In this document: one piece after another, positions 52,592 to 60,943 of the stretch
Position numbering within the stretch: the first letter of the stretch is position 1
How the letters are laid out: each line of letters starts with the position of its first letter
Source: Mucilaginibacter sp. KACC 22773
GTDB taxonomy: Bacteria; Bacteroidota; Bacteroidia; Sphingobacteriales; Sphingobacteriaceae
Length of the DNA: 64,000 nucleotides
Reading direction: 5' to 3'
NCBI RefSeq assembly: GCF_028736215.1
Contig: NZ_CP117883.1
Coordinates: forward strand, 1,860,001 to 1,924,000
Position numbers and translations under genes: made by a program
The notes under the pieces: model-generated
The model's database searches: none
What the model saw: the letters and a program-made list of their open reading frames with translations, nothing else
What the model was told of the DNA's origin: nothing

Positions 52592-54874
52592 ATGAAAATA
52601 CGGTTACTTACATGCGTTCCGGCGCTTTTATGGGCCAGTGCGCTATTTGCGCAAAGCGATAACCTGGTTAAATACGTAAACACCCGACAGGGTACCAATA
52701 CCAAATACGAGTTTAGCTACGGTAACACCTACCCGGCCACCGCGCTACCTTTTGGCATGAACACCTGGACGGCCCAAACCGGCAAAAACGGCGACGGCTG
52801 GAAGTACCAGTATTTTGAGCATACCATCCGTGGTTTCCAGCAATCGCACCAGTGCAGTTCATGGGTTAATGATTACGCTGTGTTTTCGCTAATGCCGGTA
52901 ACCGGTAATCTGGTGGTTAATGAGGATAAAAGAGCTGCCGGCTTCAGGCACGAAAACGAAACTGCCCAACCCAGCTACTACAAAGTAAAGCTGGATAACA
53001 ATATTACCACCGAAATGACGCCGACCGAGCGCGGTGCACATTTACGCTTCACCTTCCCCAAGGGGCAGGGTGCTTACCTGGTGCTGGATGGCTACACCAA
53101 AATGAGCATGGTAAAGATAATCCCAGGCGAACGTAAGGTCATAGGCTGGGTTAACAATTGCCGTTGGGCGCCGCAGGGTTTTAAAAACTATTTTGTGATC
53201 ACCTTTGATAAGTCTTTTGCCACTTACGGTACCTGGGAAAACAAGAAAGATCAGCTATCGCCCAAAAACTTAGCTGCCGAAGGTGATGGCGTTGGCGCCT
53301 ACCTCAAATTTAAAGATGGCGAAACCGTGCAGGCCAAAGTCGCATCATCCTACATCAGCCCCGAACAGGCCGAACTTACCCTGCAAACCGAATTAGGTAA
53401 ATACAAGAACTTCGACGATACCCGCAAAGCGGCAGACGCGGTTTGGAACACCTTGCTTGGTCGCATGAAAATTGAAGGTGCTACCGAGGATGATAAGGCC
53501 ACTTTTTATAGCTGTTTGTACCATGCCAACCTATTCTCGCACCAGTTTTTTGAGTACGGTAAAGATGGTAAACCTTATTATTACAGTCCTTACGATAGTA
53601 AAACGCATGATGGGTATATGTATACCGATAATGGCTTTTGGGATACCTTCAGGGCACAATTTCCGCTGAATACCATTATTCACCCAAAAATGCAGGGGCA
53701 GTATGTGCAGGCCCTGTTAGATGCCCAGAAGCAATGCGGCTGGTTGCCGGCCTGGTCGTTCCCGGCCGAAACAGGAGGGATGCTGGGCAACCACTCTATT
53801 TCCCTGTTAACGGATGCCTGGGTTAAGGGGATCCGCACCTTCGATCCAAAGCAGGCACTGGCTGCTTACTACCACGAGGCTACCAACAAAGGCCCATGGG
53901 GCAGCGCCAACGGCAGGCCCGGCTGGAAGGAGTATTTTGCCGATGGCTATGTGCCTTTCACGCCTCAAACACAAGGATCAACCGCCTGGACACTGGAATT
54001 TGCCTATGACGATTTTTGCGGTTACCAGCTGGCCAAACAAACCGGTAACGCCTACTATGAAAATGTATTTGGCCGGCAGATGTACAACTACAAAAACCTG
54101 TTCGACCCCAAAACACGCTTTATGCGGGCCAAAGATGCCAAAGGCAACTGGATTGAACCCTTTGACCCGATGGATTGGGGCGGCCCCTATACAGAGGGTA
54201 ACGCCTGGCATTGGACCTGGTCGGTTTTCCAGGATGTGCAGGGCTTGATTAACCTGATGGGTGGCGATAAGAATTTTACTGATAAGATCGATTCCGTATT
54301 TACCGAGCCGGGTACCATTAAAGTTGGAGGCTATGGCCAGGTAATTCACGAGATGACCGAAATGGCTGCCTTTAAAATGGGCCAGTACGCGCAGGGAAAC
54401 GAGCCTATTCATCACCTGTTATACCTATATAACTATGCCGACCAACCCTGGAAAGCACAGCAGCACTTACGCGAGGTGATGGATAAAATGTACAACGCCG
54501 GCGAAAACGGCTACCCCGGCGATGAGGATGAAGGCCAGATGTCGTCATGGTATGTGCTAAGCGCGGCGGGTATTTACAGCGTGTGCCCCGGCACTGATGA
54601 GTATGTGATAGGCAGCCCGGCCTTCAAAAAAATGACCATCAGTTTAGAGAATGGTAATAAGTTCATCATCGAGGCCAATAACAACAGCAAGCAAAACGTA
54701 TACATCCAATCGGCTACGCTCAATGGCAAGCCTTATACGCACAATTTTATTAAACACGGCGATATTATGGCCGGCGGTATCCTCCGTTTTGAAATGGGGG
54801 ATAAGCCAAATATGAATCGTGGTTTGGCTGCTGAGGATAAACCATTTTCGCTTTCAAAAAACACATCAAACTAA
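52592..54874 (+). CDS. GH92 alpha-mannosidase-like glycoside hydrolase (second copy)
   Basis: This 761-residue secreted enzyme uses the start at 52592 (signal MKIRLLTC...ALFAQ); an upstream ATG at 52550 would add 14 residues without a signal. GH92 features are VKYVNTRQGTN with TYPATALPFGMNTW, NGFWDTFRAQFPL, and the C-terminal signature GDEDEGQMSSWYVLSAAG (Asp in place of the Asn of the first GH92). The family members are calcium-dependent exo-alpha-mannosidases. The two GH92 proteins are clearly divergent, so they may cut different mannose linkages. It follows operator F. Confidence 0.94.
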   Translation: MKIRLLTCVPALLWASALFAQSDNLVKYVNTRQGTNTKYEFSYGNTYPATALPFGMNTWTAQTGKNGDGWKYQYFEHTIRGFQQSHQCSSWVNDYAVFSLMPVTGNLVVNEDKRAAGFRHENETAQPSYYKVKLDNNITTEMTPTERGAHLRFTFPKGQGAYLVLDGYTKMSMVKIIPGERKVIGWVNNCRWAPQGFKNYFVITFDKSFATYGTWENKKDQLSPKNLAAEGDGVGAYLKFKDGETVQAKVASSYISPEQAELTLQTELGKYKNFDDTRKAADAVWNTLLGRMKIEGATEDDKATFYSCLYHANLFSHQFFEYGKDGKPYYYSPYDSKTHDGYMYTDNGFWDTFRAQFPLNTIIHPKMQGQYVQALLDAQKQCGWLPAWSFPAETGGMLGNHSISLLTDAWVKGIRTFDPKQALAAYYHEATNKGPWGSANGRPGWKEYFADGYVPFTPQTQGSTAWTLEFAYDDFCGYQLAKQTGNAYYENVFGRQMYNYKNLFDPKTRFMRAKDAKGNWIEPFDPMDWGGPYTEGNAWHWTWSVFQDVQGLINLMGGDKNFTDKIDSVFTEPGTIKVGGYGQVIHEMTEMAAFKMGQYAQGNEPIHHLLYLYNYADQPWKAQQHLREVMDKMYNAGENGYPGDEDEGQMSSWYVLSAAGIYSVCPGTDEYVIGSPAFKKMTISLENGNKFIIEANNNSKQNVYIQSATLNGKPYTHNFIKHGDIMAGGILRFEMGDKPNMNRGLAAEDKPFSLSKNTSN

Positions 54875-54938
54875 AAAAAATGAACGTAATTATTTCGTGT
54901 TTATTAATTACTTTTTGTGTTTTTGAGTTGGGTGGGAC

Positions 54939-55013
54939 TGTCACCCTGAGCCTGTCGAAGGGCGCGCGCAGAGGTCTTTGCCCGTGTACTTCGATGAGTT
55001 ATCCCTGATATGT
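54939..55013. repeat. Half of a CTGAGCCTGTCGAAG-type extragenic palindrome
   Basis: GTCACCCTGAGCCTGTCGAAG (54940-54960) is followed by GC-rich sequence and a weak complementary end near ACTTCGATGAG (54987-54998). The core resembles the CCTGAGCCTGTCGAAG motif dispersed in many bacterial genomes. The right arm is degenerate. Confidence 0.5.
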
Positions 55014-55051
55014 TGGGGTTTACCCAAACATTTCGGTCGAACGCCGGCTAC

Positions 55052-55200
55052 GACTCACCCGGTCGAGGCTACGCCCGACCACCCTCTCTCCGGCTGCGCC
55101 GCAAAGAGGGTTGAGCTCTTTTTTTTCTGTTTTTTCGCCCCTCTATGCGACGCAGTCGGAGAGAGGGGCAGACGGGCGTAGCCTCGTCGGGGTGAGTCGA
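55052..55200. repeat. REP/BIME-like extragenic palindrome, copy 2
   Basis: Facing arms 55052-55089 and 55161-55199 are imperfect reverse complements with small hairpins inside. The left 38 bases are identical to those of copy 1 (48597). The element begins about 180 bases after the GH92 stop; the middle contains a T-rich stretch. It is 47 bases upstream of the GH2 start. Confidence 0.8.
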
Positions 55201-55246
55201 CTCGCCGCCATGCGATATATTATTTCAAACTAAACATCACCCCATA

Positions 55247-58210
55247 ATGCCTTTTAATTTTCCCCCATTTTTAAAGCGATCAGTTTTCATGATCTGTGTT
55301 GCTGCCTGCACCGGGGCATCGGCGCAAGATATCGTTTACCTCGGCAGTGCCAATCCGCAAACCAGTTGGAAGGTAAAAGCCCAGGCCGAGGTGGGCGCCG
55401 ATAGCGCTAATATTTACAAACCCGGTTATGACGCAGGCAGCTGGGTTAAAGGTGTGGTGCCCGGTACCGTATTTAATGCCTACGTGGTAGCCGGTCTGGA
55501 GAAAAACCCCAACTTTGGCGATAATATTTACAAGGTTGATAAGGCTAAATACGACCGCAATTTTTGGTACCGTACCGAATTTAAGATCCCGGAAAATTAT
55601 ACCAAAGAAAAAATCTGGTTAAACTTTAAGGGCATCAATCGCAAAGCCGAGATTTACCTCAATGGCAAACAAATTGGTGTTTTGGATGGCTTTATGCAGC
55701 GCGGCAATTTTGACGTTACAGGTTTAATGAGCAAAAGTAGCTCAAACGTTTTAGCCGTATTGGTGTACTGCCCGGTTAATCCATTGGTTAATTATGCAAG
55801 CCCAACCTATATCCCATCAGCCAGTTGGGATTGGATGCCTTATGTTCCGGGATTAAATTCGGGGATAACGGATAAAGTATACTTGAGCAATACCGGCAGT
55901 ATTACCTTACAGGATCCCTGGATCCGCACCGAATTGCCAACTAACGCAAGGGCCGATGTCTCGATAGCGGTCGGTGTAAAAAACAGCACGTCTAAATTTC
56001 AAACCGGGGTATTAACAGGCACTATTCAGCCGGGCAATATTGAGTTTTCGCAAAAGGTGTTTGTGGGGGCCAATACCACCTCAGAAATTAAACTGGATAA
56101 AAAACGCTTTGAGCAGTTAGCCATCAACAGCCCCAAACTATGGTGGCCAAACGGCTATGGCGAGCCGAATTTATACACCTGCAAGCTGAGCCTTAAACTG
56201 GGCGACGAGGTATCTGATAGCCAGGTCATTAAATTCGGTATCAAAAAATACAGTTACGATACTGTAGGTAATGTACTGCATGTTTTTGTGAACGGAACCA
56301 AAGTGTTTTTAAAAGGCGGCAACTGGGGCATGGCCGAGTACATGCTGCGCTGCCGCGGCAACGAGTACGATACCAAGCTTAAATTGCACCGGGAAATGAA
56401 CTTCAACATCGTTCGCAACTGGATAGGATCGACCACCGATGATGAATTTTACGATGCCTGCGATAAATATGGCATGATGATATGGGACGATTTTTGGCTC
56501 AACTCCATCCCCAATCTGCCCAATGATGTCAATAATTTTAACGCCAACGCGATAGAAAAAATTAAACGTTTCCGCAATCACCCATCCATAGCCATTTGGT
56601 GCGGCGATAACGAGGGCACCCCCATGCCGCCATTAAACGGCTGGCTGGCCGAAGACATCAGCAATTATGATGGAGGCGACAGGCGCTATCAGCCCAACTC
56701 GCACGCCGGCAGCTTAACCGGCAGCGGCCCCTGGACTAACTTTGATCCCCGCTGGTATTTTAGCCGGTTCCCAAATGGTTTTGGCGGATCGCCGGGCTGG
56801 GGCCTGCGCAGCGAGATTGGTACGGCGGTGTTTACCAATTACGATAGCTTTAAAAAATTTATCCCTAAGGACAAACTATGGCCCCGTAACGAAATGTGGA
56901 ACCTGCATTTCTTTGGTCCATCGGCAGGTAATGCCGGGCCGGACAGGTATGATGAAGGCATTAATAAGCGCTATGGCACGGCAACAGGCATACAGGATTA
57001 TTGCCGCAAAGCGCAGCTGCTCAATATCGAAACCAATAAGGCCATGTACGAGGGCTGGGAAGATAACATGTGGGAAGATGCATCGGGCATCATGACCTGG
57101 ATGAGCCAATCGGCCTACCCATCGCTGGTATGGCAAACCTATGATTACTATTACGACCTCACAGGGGCCTACTGGGGGGCAAAAAAAGCCTGCGAGCCGT
57201 TGCACATTCAATGGAACCCGGTAAACAACTCGGTTAAGGTTATTAATACGACAGGCAGCAATGTAAACGACCTGACAGCCGAAGTGGCGGTTTACAACAC
57301 CGACGGTAAACCTGTAAGCGATTACCACCAAACCAAACAGGTAGATGCCATTGCCAACGCCGCTGTGAATTGCTTTACCATCAATTTTAAAGAAGAACAC
57401 ACCAATTTAGCTTTGAACAAACCTACGGTAGCATCCTCGTTTGAAAACATGGAAGCTGCTTTGGCAACCGACGGCAATAGCGGCAGCCGCTGGGCCAGCA
57501 GGCAAAACGATAATGAGTGGATTTATGTTGACCTGGGTAGCGAGCAGGTAGTGAACGGTGTAAAACTCAACTGGGAAGAAGCTTACGGCAAAGCCTTTAA
57601 AATCCAGGTATCCAACGATGCTAAACAATGGCGCGATGTATATGATACCGAAGATGGCCAAACCGGCATACAGCAGCTTACTTTTGACGAAACCAAGGCC
57701 CGCTATGTTAAAATGCAGGGCATACACCGCGGCTCGGGCTGGGGCTACTCGCTGTGGGATTTTGAAGTATATGGCGGCGAGCCTAAAAGCAACGGTTTAA
57801 GCGAGGTGCATTTCATCAAACTAAAACTAACCGATAAAGCAGGCAAACTGGTGTCCGATAGCTTTTACTGGCGGGGTAACAAGCGTACCGATTTTACCGC
57901 GCTTAACAGCCTGCCCAAAGTTAATCTGAAAGTAACCTCGAAAATAACCAGGGCCGATGGTAAATACTATATCAATGCTACCATTACCAACCCGGCGTCA
58001 TCCCCGGCGGCAGCATTTGCTATACGGGCGCAGGCGGTGAGGAAAAGTAACGGCGAACAAGTATTACCTGCCTTGATGAACGATAACTATTTTAGTTTGA
58101 TGCGGGGCGAGTCGAAAAGTATTAAAATAGAGTTTGATGCCGATGTATTGGGTAATGATAGCCCGGTATTATTGGTACAGCCTTATAACGATCCTGTTAA
58201 AGCAGAGTAA
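55247..58210 (+). CDS. GH2 glycoside hydrolase (beta-mannosidase/exo-beta-glucosaminidase-like) with inserted CBM32
   Basis: This 987-residue secreted enzyme has its signal to about residue 28. The N-terminal sugar-binding sandwich (about 40-190) and Ig-like domain (about 215-325) precede a TIM barrel. Acid/base is E456 in IWCGDNEG and nucleophile is E523 in LRSEIGTAVF. The layout matches GH2 enzymes of the exo-beta-glucosaminidase/beta-mannosidase branch rather than beta-galactosidases. An F5/8 type C domain (CBM32, about 718-845) interrupts a C-terminal Ig-like domain that resumes at VHFIKLKLTDKAG. It probably acts on beta-mannose or beta-glucosamine ends. No operator was found in front of it. 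Confidence 0.93.
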   Translation: MPFNFPPFLKRSVFMICVAACTGASAQDIVYLGSANPQTSWKVKAQAEVGADSANIYKPGYDAGSWVKGVVPGTVFNAYVVAGLEKNPNFGDNIYKVDKAKYDRNFWYRTEFKIPENYTKEKIWLNFKGINRKAEIYLNGKQIGVLDGFMQRGNFDVTGLMSKSSSNVLAVLVYCPVNPLVNYASPTYIPSASWDWMPYVPGLNSGITDKVYLSNTGSITLQDPWIRTELPTNARADVSIAVGVKNSTSKFQTGVLTGTIQPGNIEFSQKVFVGANTTSEIKLDKKRFEQLAINSPKLWWPNGYGEPNLYTCKLSLKLGDEVSDSQVIKFGIKKYSYDTVGNVLHVFVNGTKVFLKGGNWGMAEYMLRCRGNEYDTKLKLHREMNFNIVRNWIGSTTDDEFYDACDKYGMMIWDDFWLNSIPNLPNDVNNFNANAIEKIKRFRNHPSIAIWCGDNEGTPMPPLNGWLAEDISNYDGGDRRYQPNSHAGSLTGSGPWTNFDPRWYFSRFPNGFGGSPGWGLRSEIGTAVFTNYDSFKKFIPKDKLWPRNEMWNLHFFGPSAGNAGPDRYDEGINKRYGTATGIQDYCRKAQLLNIETNKAMYEGWEDNMWEDASGIMTWMSQSAYPSLVWQTYDYYYDLTGAYWGAKKACEPLHIQWNPVNNSVKVINTTGSNVNDLTAEVAVYNTDGKPVSDYHQTKQVDAIANAAVNCFTINFKEEHTNLALNKPTVASSFENMEAALATDGNSGSRWASRQNDNEWIYVDLGSEQVVNGVKLNWEEAYGKAFKIQVSNDAKQWRDVYDTEDGQTGIQQLTFDETKARYVKMQGIHRGSGWGYSLWDFEVYGGEPKSNGLSEVHFIKLKLTDKAGKLVSDSFYWRGNKRTDFTALNSLPKVNLKVTSKITRADGKYYINATITNPASSPAAAFAIRAQAVRKSNGEQVLPALMNDNYFSLMRGESKSIKIEFDADVLGNDSPVLLVQPYNDPVKAE

Positions 58211-58252
58211 TGTTAGCATACTTTCAATTTCGTTAAAAATAAGATTTAAAAA

Positions 58253-58264
58253 TAAATCGATTTA
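58253..58264. promoter_or_regulatory. Candidate LacI operator G, before MFS gene
   Basis: TAAATCGATTTA, a perfect 12-base palindrome, lies 70 bases before the start at 58334. The GC prefix of other sites is absent here; AA precedes it. Confidence 0.68.
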
Positions 58265-58333
58265 GTATCCTACAATTTCAAACATTTCAATTAATTTACG
58301 GCCACCAATCGAAAAACTGATTAAACCTGAATA

Positions 58334-59575
58334 ATGAGCATTCCAGTAAAATTTACCGAACGTAAATACCTTGTGGTATTAATATTTGTAACCTCCCTGT
58401 TTTTAATGTGGGGCGTATCCATGACGCTTGGCGACGTGCTGAACCGGCACTTTCAAAAAGTGCTGCATATTACCAAGTCACGGTCGGCGTTGGTGCAGTT
58501 TTCCATCTTCGGTGCATATTTTATAATGGGGATTCCCGCAGGGATGTTTATGAAAAGGTTTGGATATAAAAGTGGGGTGCTATTGGGGCTCATCCTTTAT
58601 TCCATAGGTGCGTTTTTATTTATCCCGGCTGCCAACGCCGAATCTTTTACATTTTTCAGAGTAGCGTTATTTGTACTGGCCTGTGGGATGGCCACGCTCG
58701 AGACCGTTGCCCATCCATTCATAGCGTCACTTGGCGATCAGCGTACCAGCGATCAGCGTATCAATTTTTCGCAGGCATTTAACGGGGTAGGCGGGGTAAT
58801 TGGTCCGGTTATCGGAAGTTATTTTATACTTAGGGCAGGCCAGGAACATTCAAATGATCTGGTATCTGTGAAACAGCTTTATATTATCATAGGTGCCGTT
58901 ATAGCACTGGTAGCTTTACTTTTTTCGTTTATAAAAGTGCCACCGTTAACAGATCCCCATATCATTTCGGATGATTCCTATGCCAATGATTCATTGATTA
59001 ACGTAGATGAAAAGAAAGAGCATATCAGGCCCCGCCATTTTATTTTCGCCGCCTTTACGCAGTTGTTTAACGTTGCGGCCCAGGGGGGGACGTGGGCATT
59101 TTTTATTAATTACGGCCATGAAATAATGCATTTTTCTGATGAAAACGCAGGTTATTATTTTTCGTTAAGTATGGTGATGATGATCATCGGCCGGTTTGCA
59201 GGTACTTTCCTGATGAGGTTTATAAAACCTTACAAGCTGCTTGCCGCTTTTGCGCTTTGCAATATCATCATGTGTATTATTGTGGCACAAGGTTTTGGCT
59301 GGCCATCATTTATTGCTTTGTTATTCATTAACTTTTTCTTCAGTATCATGTTCCCTACTATATTTAGCCTGGGTATAAAAGATATGGGGCCTCATACCCA
59401 GTTGGCATCATCCCTTATTGTAATGGGCGTAGTAGGTGGAGGGTTGTTTCCCTATTTTATGGGTTTAATCGCCAACCATAACGTGGCTACTGCCTATTAT
59501 TTGCCTATTATTTGCTACCTTGTTATATTTGCATTTGGTTTTAGCTATCCGCGGTTAAACAAAAAATCGGCATAG
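58334..59575 (+). CDS. MFS sugar transporter, FucP-like
   Basis: This 413-residue inner-membrane permease has about twelve hydrophobic helices. It resembles the FucP/NagP/GluP sugar:H+ symporters: FLMWGVSMTLGDVLNRHFQ in helix 1, and QAFNGVGGVIGPVIGSYFI, where the family has NGxGxxxGP. It probably takes up the monosaccharide released in the periplasm. The neighbouring LacI regulator has a periplasmic-binding-fold domain that would sense the sugar or a derivative. The sugar may be mannose, fucose or rhamnose; sequence does not decide. Confidence 0.93.
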   Translation: MSIPVKFTERKYLVVLIFVTSLFLMWGVSMTLGDVLNRHFQKVLHITKSRSALVQFSIFGAYFIMGIPAGMFMKRFGYKSGVLLGLILYSIGAFLFIPAANAESFTFFRVALFVLACGMATLETVAHPFIASLGDQRTSDQRINFSQAFNGVGGVIGPVIGSYFILRAGQEHSNDLVSVKQLYIIIGAVIALVALLFSFIKVPPLTDPHIISDDSYANDSLINVDEKKEHIRPRHFIFAAFTQLFNVAAQGGTWAFFINYGHEIMHFSDENAGYYFSLSMVMMIIGRFAGTFLMRFIKPYKLLAAFALCNIIMCIIVAQGFGWPSFIALLFINFFFSIMFPTIFSLGIKDMGPHTQLASSLIVMGVVGGGLFPYFMGLIANHNVATAYYLPIICYLVIFAFGFSYPRLNKKSA

Positions 59576-59615
59576 CTGTCGCGTCTTTTTATAACAGCCC
59601 ATCAAATTGCGTTCA

Positions 59616-59650
59616 GTTAATCGATTTACTGCCAAAATAAATCGATTAAC
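59616..59650. promoter_or_regulatory. Tandem LacI operators H and I, before lacI
   Basis: Two palindromes, GTTAATCGATTTACT (59616-59630) and TAAATCGATTAAC (59638-59650), have centres 21 bases apart, so they face the same side of the helix. They lie about 63-97 bases upstream of the GTG start of lacI. A TATATTTG (-7) box follows at 59686-59693. This indicates autoregulation. Confidence 0.75.
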
Positions 59651-59712
59651 TTTTGGCCATACTCATATAATTTGATATATTCCCCTATATTTGAAATAAC
59701 TAATATAAACGG

Positions 59713-60741
59713 GTGAAAAAGAAATTATCTATCGTTGATATCGCGAACGCGTTAAACGTATCAAAAACTACGATATCATTTATTTTAAACGGCCGGGCCC
59801 AGGAAAAACGTATAGGTGCCGACCTGGTTGAAAAAGTGATGAAATATGTGGCCGAAGTAGGGTATAAGCCAAACTCCCTGGCCAAAAGTTTACGAACCGG
59901 CAAATCAAACACCATTGGATTAATGGTGGAAGATATCTCCAACCCCTTCTTCGCCAGTATTGCGCGCCTGATTGAAGACCGTGCTTACAAAAACGGCTAC
60001 AAAATTATTTATTGCAGCACGGATAACGATACCAGCAAAACCCGCGACCTGATAGCCATGTTTCGCGACAGGCATGTAGATGGTTACATCATGGCCCCGC
60101 CTGAGGGGATAGAAGAAGATATTGAATCGCTGATAAAAGATGGGATGCCCGTGGTTTTGTTCGACAGGCACCTGCCCGGCGTTAAAACTGATTTTATTGA
60201 GGTTGATAATCTTTTCAGCACCTATAACGCCACCAAACATTTAAAGGAACAAGGCTTCAAGAACATAGCATTTGTAACCTTCGCATCGCACCAAACTCAA
60301 ATGATGGATAGGGTAAAAGGTTACCAGGATGCCATGAAAAGCGACGGACTGAAGCCCACCATCGTGAAAGAGGTTGTCTTTAACCAGGATGAGGAGCAGA
60401 TCATGGGGCCGCTTCGCGATTTTTTTAAAGGAAATCCCGATGTAGATGCCATCCTTTTTGGTACCAACCACATCGGTACCTGCGGACTGAAGGTAATGCA
60501 TGAAATGGGCCTTAAAGTCCCTGCGGATGTAGCTGTTATTTCCTTTGATGATTATGATGTTTTCAAACTCCACTCGCCGCCCATAACAGCGATAGCACAA
60601 CCCGTTGAGGAAATAGCCGATAACGTAATTAGTGTTTTGCTGGAGAGGCTCAATAGCAATGCGGCGCCTGATAAAGCGCAATCTATTATTTTAAAAACCG
60701 ATCTGAAGATCAGGAACTCGTCTCTAAAAAACGCCGTCTGA
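59713..60741 (+). CDS. LacI-family transcriptional regulator
   Basis: This 342-residue repressor-type protein begins at GTG (59713). The N-terminal HTH (about 1-30: LSIVDIANALNVSKTTISFILNG) is followed by the hinge helix (GYKPNSLAKSLRTGKS) and a periplasmic-binding-type effector domain (about 60-335). FDDYDVFKLHSPPITAI near the end is the usual LacI C-terminal pattern. It very likely binds the GCTAAATCGATTTA sites A-J in this window, including two in front of itself. The inducer should be a sugar or sugar phosphate from this locus. The protein resembles CcpA-type LacI members; no phosphoprotein-binding role can be inferred. Confidence 0.95.
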   Translation: MKKKLSIVDIANALNVSKTTISFILNGRAQEKRIGADLVEKVMKYVAEVGYKPNSLAKSLRTGKSNTIGLMVEDISNPFFASIARLIEDRAYKNGYKIIYCSTDNDTSKTRDLIAMFRDRHVDGYIMAPPEGIEEDIESLIKDGMPVVLFDRHLPGVKTDFIEVDNLFSTYNATKHLKEQGFKNIAFVTFASHQTQMMDRVKGYQDAMKSDGLKPTIVKEVVFNQDEEQIMGPLRDFFKGNPDVDAILFGTNHIGTCGLKVMHEMGLKVPADVAVISFDDYDVFKLHSPPITAIAQPVEEIADNVISVLLERLNSNAAPDKAQSIILKTDLKIRNSSLKNAV

Positions 60742-60756
60742 ATTTTATCGTCCCAT

Positions 60757-60796
60757 CAACACAAAGGCTTTAAATGAAATCCTTTGTGTTGGTTTT
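60757..60796 (+). terminator. Rho-independent terminator after lacI
   Basis: Perfect 11-base arms CAACACAAAGG (60757-60767) and CCTTTGTGTTG (60781-60791) are followed by GTTTTG. It separates lacI from the GH78 gene. Confidence 0.82.
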
Positions 60797-60874
60797 GCCC
60801 CTGATTTAAATCTGCGCCTGGCATATTACTTTGGATAGCAGGCCGTGGTTTTCAAGTAAAAAATATAAATTTAT

Positions 60875-60888
60875 GCTAAAACGATTTA
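60875..60888. promoter_or_regulatory. Candidate LacI operator J, before GH78 gene
   Basis: GCTAAAACGATTTA differs from the consensus at one central base (A for T). It lies 56 bases before the start at 60944 and overlaps a possible -7 element TATTTTG (60887-60893). Confidence 0.66.
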
Positions 60889-60943
60889 TTTTGCTTTTTA
60901 TGCAGTAAATGCATATTATTGCTCAACCAATCAGATAGTCCTA

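Noticed and set aside
53814..54248. A 144-codon open frame on the plus strand
   Set aside because: It is in another frame inside the second GH92; the real frame has clear family motifs.
53978..54415. A 145-codon open frame on the minus strand
   Set aside because: It is antisense to the second GH92. A similar shadow at the same place in both GH92 genes reflects shared codons, not a gene.
56876..57400. A 174-codon open frame on the minus strand
   Set aside because: It is antisense to the GH2 catalytic region. Long shadow frames are expected in genes with this codon use; no domain was recognised.
60241..60681. A 146-codon open frame on the minus strand
   Set aside because: It is antisense to lacI, which has full domain structure.
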